Assembly: GCA_030147905.1 (NCBI GenBank)
Contig: JASBUM010000292.1
Location: 1 to 7,145 of the forward strand
Length of the DNA: 7,145 bases
Reading direction: 5' to 3'
From: Acidimangrovimonas sp.
GTDB lineage: Bacteria > Pseudomonadota > Alphaproteobacteria > Rhodobacterales > Rhodobacteraceae
In this document: positions 1 through 6,529 of the stretch, one piece after another
Numbering within the stretch: position 1 is the first letter of the stretch
Layout: each line of letters opens with the position of its first letter
The notes under the pieces: model-generated
Told to the model about the DNA's origin: nothing
What the model saw: the letters and a program-made list of their open reading frames with translations, nothing else
The model's database searches: none
Position numbers and translations under genes: made by a program

Positions 1-709
1 CGGCTTTGCCTGTGCGCAGGCCCTGCGCTTGGCCGGGGCGCGCGTCGCGATCACCGCCAGCAGCGGACGCATCCACGAACGCGCCGAAGCGCTGGGGGCT
101 GGCTGCTTTTCCGCGACCGCCGATCTGACGCGGCCCGACGAGGTCGCCCGGTTGATGGAGGAGACGACGACGGCGCTGGGTCGGGTCGACATCCTGATCA
201 ACAATGCGGGCATGATCCAGACCGGGCACGAGACGCGGTCGGCACCACTGGCCGCGCTGACCGATGCAGACTGGGATTTCGGCCTGGCGATCAATCTCAC
301 CACCGCCTTCCGCCTGAGCCGCGCGGTCATCCCCGCGATGCGCAGCCGCGGGTGGGGCCGCATCATCCAGATCGGCTCGGTCACCGGCCCTGCGGTCGCG
401 ATCGCGGGAAGCGGCGTCTATGCGGCGGCAAAGGCCGGCGTGCTTGGCCTGACGCGCGCGCTCGCGCTCGAGGAGGGGCGCCACGGCATCACCGTCAACT
501 GCATCGCACCGGGCTGGATCGAGACCGGCTCCAGCTCGGAGGCGGAGCGCGAGGCCGGCCGCCACACCCCGGTCGGTCGGCCGGGGCGGCCCGATGAGGT
601 CGCCCATCTCGCGGTCACCCTTGCGAGCCCCGGCGCAAGCTATATTACCGGCCAGATGATCGTCATCGACGGCGGCAACACGATCCAGGAGTACAAGGGC
701 CGCAAATAG
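1..709 (+). CDS. SDR-family NAD(P)-dependent oxidoreductase, 5' end missing
   Basis: This is a classical short-chain dehydrogenase/reductase of the FabG-like (3-oxoacyl-ACP reductase-like) type. The reading frame is open from base 2, and its first residues (GFACAQALR) are the helix that follows the glycine-rich GxxxGxG cofactor loop, so the true start and that loop lie upstream of the window. Counting from the TTG at 29 as residue 1, it has NNAG at 58-61, a conserved Asn at 89, the catalytic Ser at 117 and the YxxxK pair Tyr131/Lys135, so the catalytic tetrad is complete. The C-terminal ITGQ...DGG segment of the fold is present near 207-216. There is no Asp at the end of the second strand (ITASSGR), which hints at NADP(H), but this is inference. 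The substrate cannot be read from the sequence. It ends with TAG and converges on tyrS. Confidence 0.93.
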   Translation, partial: GFACAQALRLAGARVAITASSGRIHERAEALGAGCFSATADLTRPDEVARLMEETTTALGRVDILINNAGMIQTGHETRSAPLAALTDADWDFGLAINLTTAFRLSRAVIPAMRSRGWGRIIQIGSVTGPAVAIAGSGVYAAAKAGVLGLTRALALEEGRHGITVNCIAPGWIETGSSSEAEREAGRHTPVGRPGRPDEVAHLAVTLASPGASYITGQMIVIDGGNTIQEYKGRK

Positions 710-793
710 CGGCCAGAGCCGGGGCGCGCCTTCTGAAACGATCGCTCCTCCGTCACGCTTTGGCATGGTCAGCGCCGATCGAAGCGCAGGCCG

Positions 794-815
794 CATCTTT
801 CGTTCAAAAATATCC
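794..815. repeat. Intergenic motif, copy A
   Basis: This 22-base stretch has the form CATCTTTCGTT, three variable bases, then AAATATCC. It matches a second copy at 6656-6677 at 19 of 22 positions, and both copies sit in intergenic DNA after a gene end. AT-rich AAATATCC cores followed by G-rich hairpins are, to my recollection, frequent between genes in Rhodobacterales. Copy A is followed by a weak 5-bp inverted repeat (GCCCG 820-824 / CGGGC 836-840). Its function is unknown; an unannotated dispersed repeat or a transcription-termination-associated motif are both possible. Confidence 0.6.
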
Positions 816-846
816 AACGGCCCGACCGTCATTGCCGGGCGCGGCC

Positions 847-871
847 GGCGGGAACGGTGCACCCACCCGCC
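847..871. terminator. Possible bidirectional terminator hairpin between the SDR gene and tyrS
   Basis: GGCGGG (847-852) pairs with CCCGCC (866-871) around a 13-nt loop that itself contains the palindrome GGTGCACC (856-863). It lies between two convergent gene ends, where a shared terminator is expected. There is no T-run, and GC-rich DNA forms such stems by chance, so this is tentative. Confidence 0.3.
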
Positions 872-893
872 CCGGCTAGCCCCCGCGCGCCAC

Positions 894-917
894 CTCAACG
901 GCTAGCTCAACGGCTAG
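894..917. repeat. 12-bp perfect tandem duplication across the tyrS stop codon
   Basis: The unit CTCAACGGCTAG occurs twice without a gap (894-905 and 906-917). On the minus strand each copy carries TAG, and because the period is 12 both stops are in the tyrS frame (914-916 and 902-904). Deleting or adding one unit would leave the protein unchanged. A shorter CGGCTAGC at 873-880 is related but out of frame. Confidence 0.85.
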
Positions 918-2161
918 CGCAGCGTCACCAGCGCGTGACGCTTGCGCCCGGCGGTCAGCTTCAGGCCCGGCGCGATGTCGTCGATCGTCATCAGCCGCGG
1001 CTCGGTCACCGGCTCGTCGTTGATCCGGGCGCCGCCCTCGGCGATCAGGCGCTTGGCCTCCTTGCCCGAGGCGGCAAGCCCGGTCCGGACGAAAAGCGCG
1101 GTATTGGCGATGCCCTCGCCGATCTGCGCCGCAGTCAGTTCCAGCCGCGGCAGTTCCTCGCCGATGCCGCCGCCCTCGAAGACCGCACGCGCGGTGGCCT
1201 CGGCCGCCTCGGCCGCCTCAGGGCCATGCAGCAGCGTCGTCACCGCACCGGCCAGCCGGATCTTGGCCTCGTTGATCTCGGCCCCCTCCAGCGCCGCCAG
1301 CCGGTCGCATTCATCGAGCGGCAGCTCGGTATAGAGCCGCAGGAACCGGCCCACATCGGCGTCGGCCGTGTTGCGCCAGTATTGCCAGAACTCGTAGGGA
1401 CTGTAGAGCGCCGCGTCGAGCCAGACCGCGCCCGACTGGGACTTGCCCATCTTGCGCCCGTCGGCGGTGGTCATCAGATGCGAGGTCAGGCCGAAGACCT
1501 CGGCCTCTGCCACCCGCCGGGTCAGGTCGATCCCGTTGACGATATTGCCCCACTGGTCCGATCCGCCCATCTGCAGCCGGCAGCCGTAACGGCGGTTGAG
1601 CTCGAGGAAATCATAGGCCTGCAGGATCATGTAGTTGAATTCGAGAAACGACAGCGACTGCTCGCGGTCGAGCCGCGACTTGACGCTTTCGAAGCTCAGC
1701 ATCCGGTTGACCGAGAAATGCCGCCCGATGTCGCGCAGGAAGCCGAGATAGTTCAGCCCGTCCAGCCATTCGGCATTGTCGAGCATCACCGCCCCGCCGG
1801 CATCAGTGCCGAAATCGAGATACTTGTCGAAGACCCGGCGGATCCCGGCGATGTTGGCCCCGATCTGTTCGTCGCTCAGCAGCGGCCGTTCGTCGGCGCG
1901 AAAGCTCGGATCGCCGACCTTGGTCGTGCCGCCGCCCATCAGCACCAGCGGCTTGTGGCCGGTCTTCTGCAGCCAGCGCAGCATCATGATCTGGATCAGC
2001 GAGCCGACATGCAGCGAGGCGGCGGTCGCGTCGAAGCCGATATAGGCCGGCACGACCCCGGCACACAGCGCCCGGTCGAGCGCCTCGATGTCGGTGCAAT
2101 CGGCGACGAAGCCGCGCGCCCGCATCACCTGCAGGAAGTCGGATTTCGGCTGGTAGGTCAT
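914..2161 (-). CDS. tyrS: Tyrosyl-tRNA synthetase (TyrRS)
   Basis: This cytosolic class I aminoacyl-tRNA synthetase attaches tyrosine to tRNA-Tyr using ATP. With the start at 2161 (MTYQPKSDF...) it is 415 residues, normal for the bacterial family. The nucleotide-binding motif is HVGS at 51-54, the place of the usual HIGH/HVGH, so the last His is replaced by Ser. The second signature is KMGKS at 237-241 (KMSKS type). Tyrosine-pocket segments QAYD (181-184) and GSDQWGN (200-206) are intact, and an S4-like RNA-binding domain covers about 355-413 with the typical [13 protein letters not shown] stretch. A second in-frame ATG at 2176 would add MDETP and has a weak GGTGA upstream; homology from memory favours 2161. 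The frame stays open to 2341, but that part runs into anmK and is not expected to be translated. It is divergent from anmK. Confidence 0.97.
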   Translation of the reverse strand: MTYQPKSDFLQVMRARGFVADCTDIEALDRALCAGVVPAYIGFDATAASLHVGSLIQIMMLRWLQKTGHKPLVLMGGGTTKVGDPSFRADERPLLSDEQIGANIAGIRRVFDKYLDFGTDAGGAVMLDNAEWLDGLNYLGFLRDIGRHFSVNRMLSFESVKSRLDREQSLSFLEFNYMILQAYDFLELNRRYGCRLQMGGSDQWGNIVNGIDLTRRVAEAEVFGLTSHLMTTADGRKMGKSQSGAVWLDAALYSPYEFWQYWRNTADADVGRFLRLYTELPLDECDRLAALEGAEINEAKIRLAGAVTTLLHGPEAAEAAEATARAVFEGGGIGEELPRLELTAAQIGEGIANTALFVRTGLAASGKEAKRLIAEGGARINDEPVTEPRLMTIDDIAPGLKLTAGRKRHALVTLR

Positions 2162-2208
2162 CGGCGTTTCGTCCATTCTGTCACCCGCGGTCGGGCCTCG
2201 CGCGGGCC

Positions 2209-2216
2209 TGTATACA
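2209..2216. promoter_or_regulatory. Palindromic TGTATACA, possible shared -10 for tyrS and anmK
   Basis: The region between divergent tyrS and anmK contains one clearly AT-rich spot, the perfect palindrome TGTATACA. It offers TATACA (4 of 6 to the -10 consensus) in both directions: 2211-2216 on plus and 2209-2214 on minus. Start sites about 7 bases downstream would give short leaders of about 20 nt for anmK and 25-40 nt for tyrS. The -35 matches are poor on both sides (for tyrS TTTCCT at 2232-2237 with 17-bp spacing). It is inferred, with no direct proof. Confidence 0.4.
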
Positions 2217-2229
2217 CATGGCCGGCGAA

Positions 2230-2235
2230 AGAGGA
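2230..2235 (+). promoter_or_regulatory. Ribosome binding site that selects the GTG start of anmK
   Basis: AGAGGA lies 8 bases before the GTG at 2244, ideal Shine-Dalgarno spacing. The alternative starts GTG 2256 and ATG 2259 are in the same frame, but this site is about 20 bases from them and no closer purine-rich site serves them. The GTG start is therefore preferred. Confidence 0.6.
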
Positions 2236-2243
2236 AAGCGATC

Positions 2244-3698
2244 GTGGCGCGGGGCGTGATGCGGGTTCTGGGGCTGATGTCGGGCACGTCGCTCGACGGC
2301 GTCGACGCGGCCGAACTGGTCACCGACGGCATGCACATCATCGCCTTCGGCGAGACCGGCTACCGCCCCTATTCAGAGGCCGAGCGCGAAACGATCCGCG
2401 CAGCCCTGGGCCTCTGGCCAGCGGACCGCGAAGGCGATGGCGGCGGCAGCGGTGACGGCGGCATCGATGGCGGCGGCATCGGTGACGGGGGCTGCGGTGG
2501 CGGGGGCAGCGACGGCAGCCGCGAGGCCGGCCAAGTCGGCGCGCGGGCGGGAACGCCGGATGACGAGACGGCGCGCGTGGCGCATCGCGCCGCCGGGGAT
2601 GATAGGCGCCCGCGCCGCGCGGACCCGGGGCGGATGACGGCGATGCCGCACGAAGACGCGACTGCCCCGGGGGCCGGCGCGGCGCATCCGGGCACGGAGA
2701 CGGCCGCGGGGCACAGCCGGGCGCTTCCCTCGCATGATGCGAAGGGGGCGCGGCCGGGCGCCGACGCCCGCGCCAGGGCGGTCCGCGACGCCGCCGAGGT
2801 GGTCGAATGCGCCCATGCCGAGCTGATCGGCGGTTTCGCGCGCCCCGAACTCATCGGCTTTCACGGCCAGACGCTGGCGCATGATCCCGGCGGGCGCGGC
2901 ACCCATCAGGCGGGCGACGGCGCGCTTCTGGCCGCGGCGCTGGGGGTCGACGTGGTGTGGGATTTCCGCAGCAACGACGTGGCGCTTGGCGGTCAGGGCG
3001 CACCGCTGGCGCCCTTCTACCATTTCGCCTGCGCGCGCTGGATCGGCGCCGATGCGCCGCTGGCCTTTCTCAATCTCGGCGGGGTCGGAAACCTGACCTG
3101 GGTCGATCCGCGCAAAGCCGCGCCCGAGGCGGCGGGGGCCTGTCTGGCCTTCGACACCGGCCCCGCCAATGCGCCCATCGACGACCTGCTGCTTGCGCGC
3201 CGCGGGCTTGCGCGTGACGAGGGCGGAGCACTGGCCGCCGCGGGCCGGGCCGACGAGGCCGTCATCGCGGCCTTCCTCGAGCATCCCCATTTCTACCGCA
3301 TGCCGCCCAAGTCGCTGGACCGGAACGCCTTCGCGCAGCTTGGCGCGGCGATAGCTTCGCTGTCGGACGCCGATGCGGCAGCCACGCTGACCGCTGCGGC
3401 CGCAGCCGCGGTGATCCGTGGGGCCGAACATTTCCCGGCCCCGCCGGCCGGCATTCTGGTGGCCGGGGGCGGGCGGCACAACCCCACGCTGATGGCCGCG
3501 ATCCAGGCCGGCTTCGACTGCCCGGTCCTGCCGGTCGAGTCGGTCGGCCTCGACGGCGACATGCTCGAGGCGCAGGCCTTCGCCTTCCTCGCCGCGCGTG
3601 TCCTGCACGGCCTGCCGACCTCGGCGCCCGGCACCACCGGAGTGCGCGCCGCGGTGGGCGGCGGACGCATCAGCCGAGCCGCGGCGGACGAGCGCTAG
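2244..3698 (+). CDS. anmK: Anhydro-N-acetylmuramic acid kinase with a 119-codon insert
   Basis: AnmK phosphorylates 1,6-anhydro-MurNAc with hydrolytic ring opening to give MurNAc-6-phosphate, a cytosolic step in recycling cell-wall peptidoglycan. The family core is complete: [12 protein letters not shown] at 11-22 (ATP-binding loop), IGFHGQT at 204-210, [16 protein letters not shown] at 240-255 (sugar binding and the catalytic Asp region), NLGGVGN at 277-283, [11 protein letters not shown] at 303-313 and [14 protein letters not shown] at 437-450. At 484 residues it is far longer than the usual roughly 365. The excess lies between LGLWPA (55-60) and [13 protein letters not shown] (183-195) and is low in complexity. 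Removing exactly 119 codons gives 365 residues. The frame is not broken, so the enzyme may still be made. GTG 2244 is chosen for its Shine-Dalgarno site; ATG 2259 is the alternative. It is divergent from tyrS and convergent with ppiA. Confidence 0.95.
   Translation: MARGVMRVLGLMSGTSLDGVDAAELVTDGMHIIAFGETGYRPYSEAERETIRAALGLWPADREGDGGGSGDGGIDGGGIGDGGCGGGGSDGSREAGQVGARAGTPDDETARVAHRAAGDDRRPRRADPGRMTAMPHEDATAPGAGAAHPGTETAAGHSRALPSHDAKGARPGADARARAVRDAAEVVECAHAELIGGFARPELIGFHGQTLAHDPGGRGTHQAGDGALLAAALGVDVVWDFRSNDVALGGQGAPLAPFYHFACARWIGADAPLAFLNLGGVGNLTWVDPRKAAPEAAGACLAFDTGPANAPIDDLLLARRGLARDEGGALAAAGRADEAVIAAFLEHPHFYRMPPKSLDRNAFAQLGAAIASLSDADAAATLTAAAAAAVIRGAEHFPAPPAGILVAGGGRHNPTLMAAIQAGFDCPVLPVESVGLDGDMLEAQAFAFLAARVLHGLPTSAPGTTGVRAAVGGGRISRAAADER
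2421..2777 (+). other. In-frame low-complexity insert in anmK bounded by near-identical 11-bp sequences
   Basis: GCGGACCGCGA at 2421-2431 recurs as GCGGTCCGCGA at 2778-2788 (10 of 11, same codon phase). The distance between the copies is 357 bases, or 119 codons, and it matches the excess length of this AnmK over its family. Because the 9-bp cores GCGGACCGC and GCGGTCCGC are also exact reverse complements, the same pair reads as a terminal inverted repeat. The encoded segment is rich in Gly, Ala, Asp, Arg and Pro without hydrophobic periodicity, and so is probably disordered. The gene's only two AGG arginine codons (2604 and 2775) fall inside it. A stem-loop candidate (GCGC/CCCT/CGC arms, ATGAT loop) lies at 2721-2751. 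No transposase is present. Origin could be a small inserted element or local repeat expansion. Confidence 0.7.
2436..2495 (+). repeat. Imperfect 30-bp tandem repeat coding for DGGGxGDGGx, two units
   Basis: Unit 1 (2436-2465) and unit 2 (2466-2495) match at 26 of 30 positions and encode [10 protein letters not shown] and [10 protein letters not shown] (residues 65-74 and 75-84 of AnmK). A further GGGGSDGS tail runs to 2519. The unit is a multiple of three, so copy-number change would keep the frame. It lies at the 5' side of the anmK insert. Confidence 0.8.
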
Positions 3699-3718
3699 CC
3701 ACGATCGCCAGCCACGGC

Positions 3719-3753
3719 GTTGCACGCCCCGCGCCGGCCCGGCGGCGTGCAAC
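3719..3753 (+). terminator. Strong hairpin after anmK
   Basis: GTTGCACGCC (3719-3728) is the exact reverse complement of GGCGTGCAAC (3744-3753), giving a 10-bp perfect stem with a 15-nt loop starting 21 bases after the anmK stop. Its position suits a terminator for anmK. There is no T-run after the stem, so it may be an RNA 3'-end-protecting structure or a protein-binding palindrome instead. Confidence 0.5.
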
Positions 3754-3774
3754 CGTCACCCGCAACCGTCCCGT

Positions 3775-3828
3775 GCGGCCCCCGAACGCGCGCGCCCTGA
3801 GCGCGGGAGCCCTGAACGCCGGGGCCGC
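3775..3828. repeat. Nested inverted repeat in the anmK-ppiA gap
   Basis: GCGGCCCC (3775-3782) pairs with GGGGCCGC (3821-3828), and inside it CGCGC (3791-3795) pairs with GCGCG (3801-3805) around CCTGA. The nesting is real in the sequence, but in such GC-rich DNA a chance origin cannot be excluded. Confidence 0.4.
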
Positions 3829-3979
3829 CCAGGTGAACGCGGAAGCCGGGCGGGGCACAGTCTCTCAGGGCACGATCCTGACGTGACTGCCGGGCCGGAA
3901 ACGCGACCTGACGCGCCCGCGCCGCACCCGCCGCCACCGGCGCATGGCCGCGCGACACCCGTGCGCATGGGCGCGCGCC

Positions 3980-4018
3980 GGCGTCTTCGGCGAGGATCGG
4001 CGGCGGGCGTCTTCGGCG
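3980..4018. repeat. 13-bp direct repeat just beyond the ppiA stop
   Basis: GGCGTCTTCGGCG occurs at 3980-3992 and again at 4006-4018 (26-bp period), ending five bases before the ppiA stop codon. The first copy can also form a small hairpin, CGCCG (3976-3980) with CGGCG (3988-3992), that would follow ppiA on the minus strand and might contribute to its termination. Confidence 0.55.
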
Positions 4019-4023
4019 GGCGG

Positions 4024-4671
4024 CTAGTTGCGCACCGTCACCTTCGCCATCCAGTCGGGATTGACGACCAGCCCGTTCTGCGACGGGTCGCCCTTGCGGA
4101 TGCGGTCGACAACATCCATCCCGCTGACCACCTGCCCGAAGACGGTGTACTGGCCATCGAGATAGGACGCCGGCGCGAACGTGATGAAGAACTGCGAATT
4201 GCCGCTGTTGGGATCGCTGGTCCGCGCCATGCCGACGGTTCCGCGCTTGAACGGCAGCTTGGAGAATTCCGCCGGCAGGTCGGGCCGGCTCGAGCCGCCC
4301 TGCCCCGCGCGCGACAGATCGCCCCCCTTCTTGCCGTATTGCACATCGCCCGTCTGGGCCATGAACCCGGCGATGACGCGATGGAAGACCACGTTGTCAT
4401 AGGCCCCCGCGCGCGCCAGCGCCTCGACCTGCGCCACGGTCTTGGGCGCCACCTTGGGCAGCAGTCGGATGACGATCTGTCCCTTGGTCTGGCCGGCGAC
4501 GTCGATCACCAGCTCGGGCCCCTTGGCCGCAGCCGCCTGCGCATCCTGGGCGGCGGGCGCGATTCCCGCCGCCAGCGCCACCGCAAGGCCGGCCACCGCG
4601 CCCAGAACCATACGCCGGCCGCGCCCCGCGCCGCCGCGTCCTGCCATGTCCGGTTTCATCGCGTCACGCAT
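4024..4671 (-). CDS. ppiA: Periplasmic cyclophilin-type peptidyl-prolyl cis-trans isomerase
   Basis: This enzyme catalyses cis-trans isomerisation of X-Pro bonds to help exported proteins fold. Of 215 residues, about the first 46 look like a signal peptide: a long basic start ending in RGRR (17-20), a hydrophobic core from about 21 to 38, and Ala-rich cleavage options near 40-46 (APAA or AQDAQA). The cyclophilin domain follows, with FHRVIAGFMAQTGD at 96-109 (catalytic Arg98, Gln106), QFFITF at 160-165 and YTVFGQVV near 175-182. The Arg pair before the core is only loosely Tat-like; Sec export is more likely. The start at 4671 overlaps the end of the upstream cyclophilin gene by 8 bases and has GAAGGTGG at good spacing, which points to translational coupling. 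Later ATGs at 4659 and 4647 lack such a site but would also leave a functional signal peptide. Confidence 0.94.
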   Translation of the reverse strand: MRDAMKPDMAGRGGAGRGRRMVLGAVAGLAVALAAGIAPAAQDAQAAAAKGPELVIDVAGQTKGQIVIRLLPKVAPKTVAQVEALARAGAYDNVVFHRVIAGFMAQTGDVQYGKKGGDLSRAGQGGSSRPDLPAEFSKLPFKRGTVGMARTSDPNSGNSQFFITFAPASYLDGQYTVFGQVVSGMDVVDRIRKGDPSQNGLVVNPDWMAKVTVRN

Positions 4672-5170
4672 CGGCGGCCACCTTCACGCTGATCATCCGG
4701 TCGGGCTCGGGCGCCGGCTCGCCGCGGGTGATCGCATCGACATGCTCCATCCCCGAGACCACCCGGCCATAGACGGTATATTGCCCGTTGAGGAAATGGT
4801 TGTCCTTGAAATTGATGAAGAACTGGCTGTTGGCCGAATTGGGATTGGACGAACGCGCAGCACCCAGCGTGCCGCGGTCATGGGGAATGCGCGAGAATTC
4901 CGCCGGCAGGTCGGGCAGGTCCGAGCCCCCCGTCCCCGCGCGGCCGAGGTTGAATCCCTTCTCGGCATTGCCGTGGGCGACGTCGCCGGTCTGGGCCATG
5001 AACCCGTCGATCACCCGGTGGAAGACGACGTTGTCATAGGCGCCCGCGCGGGCCAGGGTCTTCATCCGCTCGACATGCTGGGGCGCCACGTCCGGCAACA
5101 GCGCGATGACCACATCGCCCCCCTTCAGCGTCATGATGATGGTGTTTTCCGGATCCTCGATCTCGGCCAT
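4664..5170 (-). CDS. ppiB: Cytosolic cyclophilin-type peptidyl-prolyl cis-trans isomerase
   Basis: This compact 168-residue cyclophilin has no signal peptide or membrane segment, so it should act in the cytosol on X-Pro bonds of folding proteins. Motifs are FHRVIDGFMAQTGD at 50-63 (catalytic Arg52, Gln60), QFFINF at 116-121 and YTVYGRVVSG at 131-140. The start at 5170 is set by a textbook AAGGAG on the minus strand (complement of 5177-5182), 6 bases before the ATG. The frame is open much further upstream, but that part runs into pgk on the other strand. It is the first gene of a two-gene minus-strand unit; its TGA sits inside the first codons of ppiA. The two proteins share the ARAGAYDNVVFHRVI and DLPAEFS segments, suggesting that they arose by tandem duplication. 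It is divergent from pgk. Confidence 0.95.
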   Translation of the reverse strand: MAEIEDPENTIIMTLKGGDVVIALLPDVAPQHVERMKTLARAGAYDNVVFHRVIDGFMAQTGDVAHGNAEKGFNLGRAGTGGSDLPDLPAEFSRIPHDRGTLGAARSSNPNSANSQFFINFKDNHFLNGQYTVYGRVVSGMEHVDAITRGEPAPEPDRMISVKVAADA

Positions 5171-5191
5171 TCTGGGCTCCTTGGCTTGCAG

Positions 5192-5222
5192 TTTGGCGCA
5201 GCCTAGTGGCGCGCGCGCCAAA
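5192..5222. promoter_or_regulatory. Palindromes upstream of ppiB, possible operator
   Basis: The ppiB-pgk region contains TTTGGCGC (5192-5199) and its exact reverse complement GCGCCAAA (5215-5222), overlapping a perfect 14-bp palindrome TGGCGCGCGCGCCA (5207-5220). They lie 22-52 bases before the ppiB start, where a repressor or the ppiB promoter would be. The alternating GC core lowers the weight of the second palindrome. No regulator can be named. Confidence 0.3.
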
Positions 5223-5248
5223 GGGAAAGTCCAAAGCCCGTGATGAGT

Positions 5249-5277
5249 TGACGCGACCGGCGGATCAGGGGACAACG
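5249..5277 (+). promoter_or_regulatory. pgk: Candidate pgk promoter
   Basis: TTGACG (5249-5254) is 5 of 6 to the -35 consensus. With 17-bp spacing the -10 is GACAAC (5272-5277), only 3 of 6, which is common in GC-rich alphaproteobacteria. Transcription would start near 5284, giving a leader of about 37 nt. CCAAA occurs at 5218, 5232 and 5282 around it, without a known meaning. Confidence 0.35.
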
Positions 5278-5320
5278 ACAGCCAAAGCAGTGGCCGCGCC
5301 GCCGGCCGACGGAGGGACAG

Positions 5321-6529
5321 ATGGCTTGGAAGACGCTTGAACAGATGGATGTGTCGGGCAAGGTCGTGCTCGTTCGCGTCGACATCAACGTGCCGGTCGA
5401 GAACGGTCAGGTCACCGACGCCACGCGCATCACCAAGATCGCGCCGACCATCGCCCGCATCATCGAGCGTGGCGGCAAGCCGGTGCTGCTGGCCCATTTC
5501 GGCCGTCCCAAGGGCCAGGTGGTGCCCGATCTCAGCCTGCGTCAGGTCCTGCCTGCGCTGCGCAAGGCTCTGCCCGGGCGCAAGATCACCTTTGCCGAGG
5601 ATTGCATCGGCGGCCCCGCCAAGACCGCCGTCGCCGAGATGGAGCGCGGCGATATCGTGCTTCTGGAGAACACCCGCTTCCACGCCGGCGAGGAAAAGAA
5701 CGACCCCGCCCTCGCCGCCGCCATGGCCGCGCTGGGCGAGGTCTATGTCAACGACGCCTTCTCCGCCGCCCACCGCGCCCATGCCTCGACCGAAGGGCTG
5801 GCCCGGCTCCTGCCGGCCTGCGCCGGCCCGTTGATGGAGGCCGAGCTCAAGGCGCTCGACGCCGCGCTCGGCAACCCCCAGCGCCCGCTAGCCGCCGTGG
5901 TCGGCGGCGCCAAGGTCTCGACCAAGATCGAACTGCTCGGCAATCTCGTGGGCCGCGTCAACCACCTGATCATCGGCGGCGGCATGGCCAATACCTTCCT
6001 GCTCGCCGAAGGGCTCGAGATCGGCCGTTCGCTGGCCGAACGCGAGATGATCGACACCGCGACCGAGATCCGCGAGAAGGCGCGGGCGGCGGGCTGCAAC
6101 CTGCACCTGCCAAGCGATCTCGTGGTGGCGCGGGAATTCCGTGCCGAGGCGCCCCATGAAACCGTCGCCCGCGACGCCTGCCCCCCCGACGCGATGATCC
6201 TCGACGCCGGGCCCGAGACCGTCAAGGCGCTGGGCGCGGTCTTCGAGACCTGCCGCACGCTGATCTGGAACGGCCCCCTCGGCGCCTTCGAACTGCCCCC
6301 CTTCGACGCCGCCACCACCGCCTGCGCGCGCAAGGTGGCCGAACGCACCCGCGCGGGGCAGCTGGTCTCGGTCGCCGGCGGCGGCGATACGGTGGCCGCG
6401 CTCAACCGTGCGGGCGTCGGGGATGATTTCAGCTTCCTGTCGACCGCGGGCGGCGCCTTCCTCGAATGGATGGAGGGCAAGACCCTGCCGGGCGTCGCCG
6501 CGCTCGAGGGCGACCGCTCACACGGCTGA
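5321..6529 (+). CDS. pgk: Phosphoglycerate kinase
   Basis: PGK transfers phosphate between 1,3-bisphosphoglycerate and ADP, the first ATP-forming step of lower glycolysis and reversible in gluconeogenesis and the Calvin cycle. At 402 residues it has normal length. N-domain substrate-binding motifs are VRVDINVP at 18-25 (Asp21, Asn23), Arg36, HFGRPKG at 59-65, ENTRF at 116-120 and [13 protein letters not shown] at 144-156. The hinge and C-domain carry GGAKVSTK at 195-202, GGGMANTF at 219-226, NGPLGAFE at 317-324, GGGDT at 353-357 and the closing [18 protein letters not shown] at 374-391. All key residues are present. GGAGG at 5311-5315 lies 5 bases before the ATG. The next gene in the same direction is a probable aldolase, another step of the same pathway, but 528 bases away, so it need not be one transcript. 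Confidence 0.98.
   Translation: MAWKTLEQMDVSGKVVLVRVDINVPVENGQVTDATRITKIAPTIARIIERGGKPVLLAHFGRPKGQVVPDLSLRQVLPALRKALPGRKITFAEDCIGGPAKTAVAEMERGDIVLLENTRFHAGEEKNDPALAAAMAALGEVYVNDAFSAAHRAHASTEGLARLLPACAGPLMEAELKALDAALGNPQRPLAAVVGGAKVSTKIELLGNLVGRVNHLIIGGGMANTFLLAEGLEIGRSLAEREMIDTATEIREKARAAGCNLHLPSDLVVAREFRAEAPHETVARDACPPDAMILDAGPETVKALGAVFETCRTLIWNGPLGAFELPPFDAATTACARKVAERTRAGQLVSVAGGGDTVAALNRAGVGDDFSFLSTAGGAFLEWMEGKTLPGVAALEGDRSHG

Larger units (their letters stand above)
3699..4023. other. Gap between convergent anmK and ppiA, structured but without a credible gene
   Basis: These 325 bases separate two convergent stops. Several frames stay open across it in both directions, as expected at this GC content, but none has a recognisable domain, a good start site or a coding-like composition. 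It holds a 10-bp perfect hairpin (3719-3753), a nested inverted repeat (3775-3828) and a 13-bp direct repeat (3980-4018), described separately. The length is more than convergent neighbours need for a terminator. Confidence 0.6.

Noticed and set aside
857..2455. Long plus-strand open frame (about 530 codons) opposite tyrS
   Set aside because: It is the antisense shadow of a clearly conserved TyrRS; its translation is rich in Arg, Gln, His and Pro, with no domain.
2421..2777. An insertion sequence or frameshift inactivating anmK
   Set aside because: The block has no transposase frame, is an exact multiple of three, and leaves all AnmK motifs in one open frame.
2373..3752. Long minus-strand open frame opposite anmK
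   Set aside because: The opposite strand encodes all AnmK motifs; this frame exists only because stop codons are rare at this GC content.
3598..4692. Plus-strand frame from the anmK end across the gap into ppiA
   Set aside because: It overlaps two well-supported genes in another frame, and its gap portion is Pro/Arg-rich without a start signal or domain.
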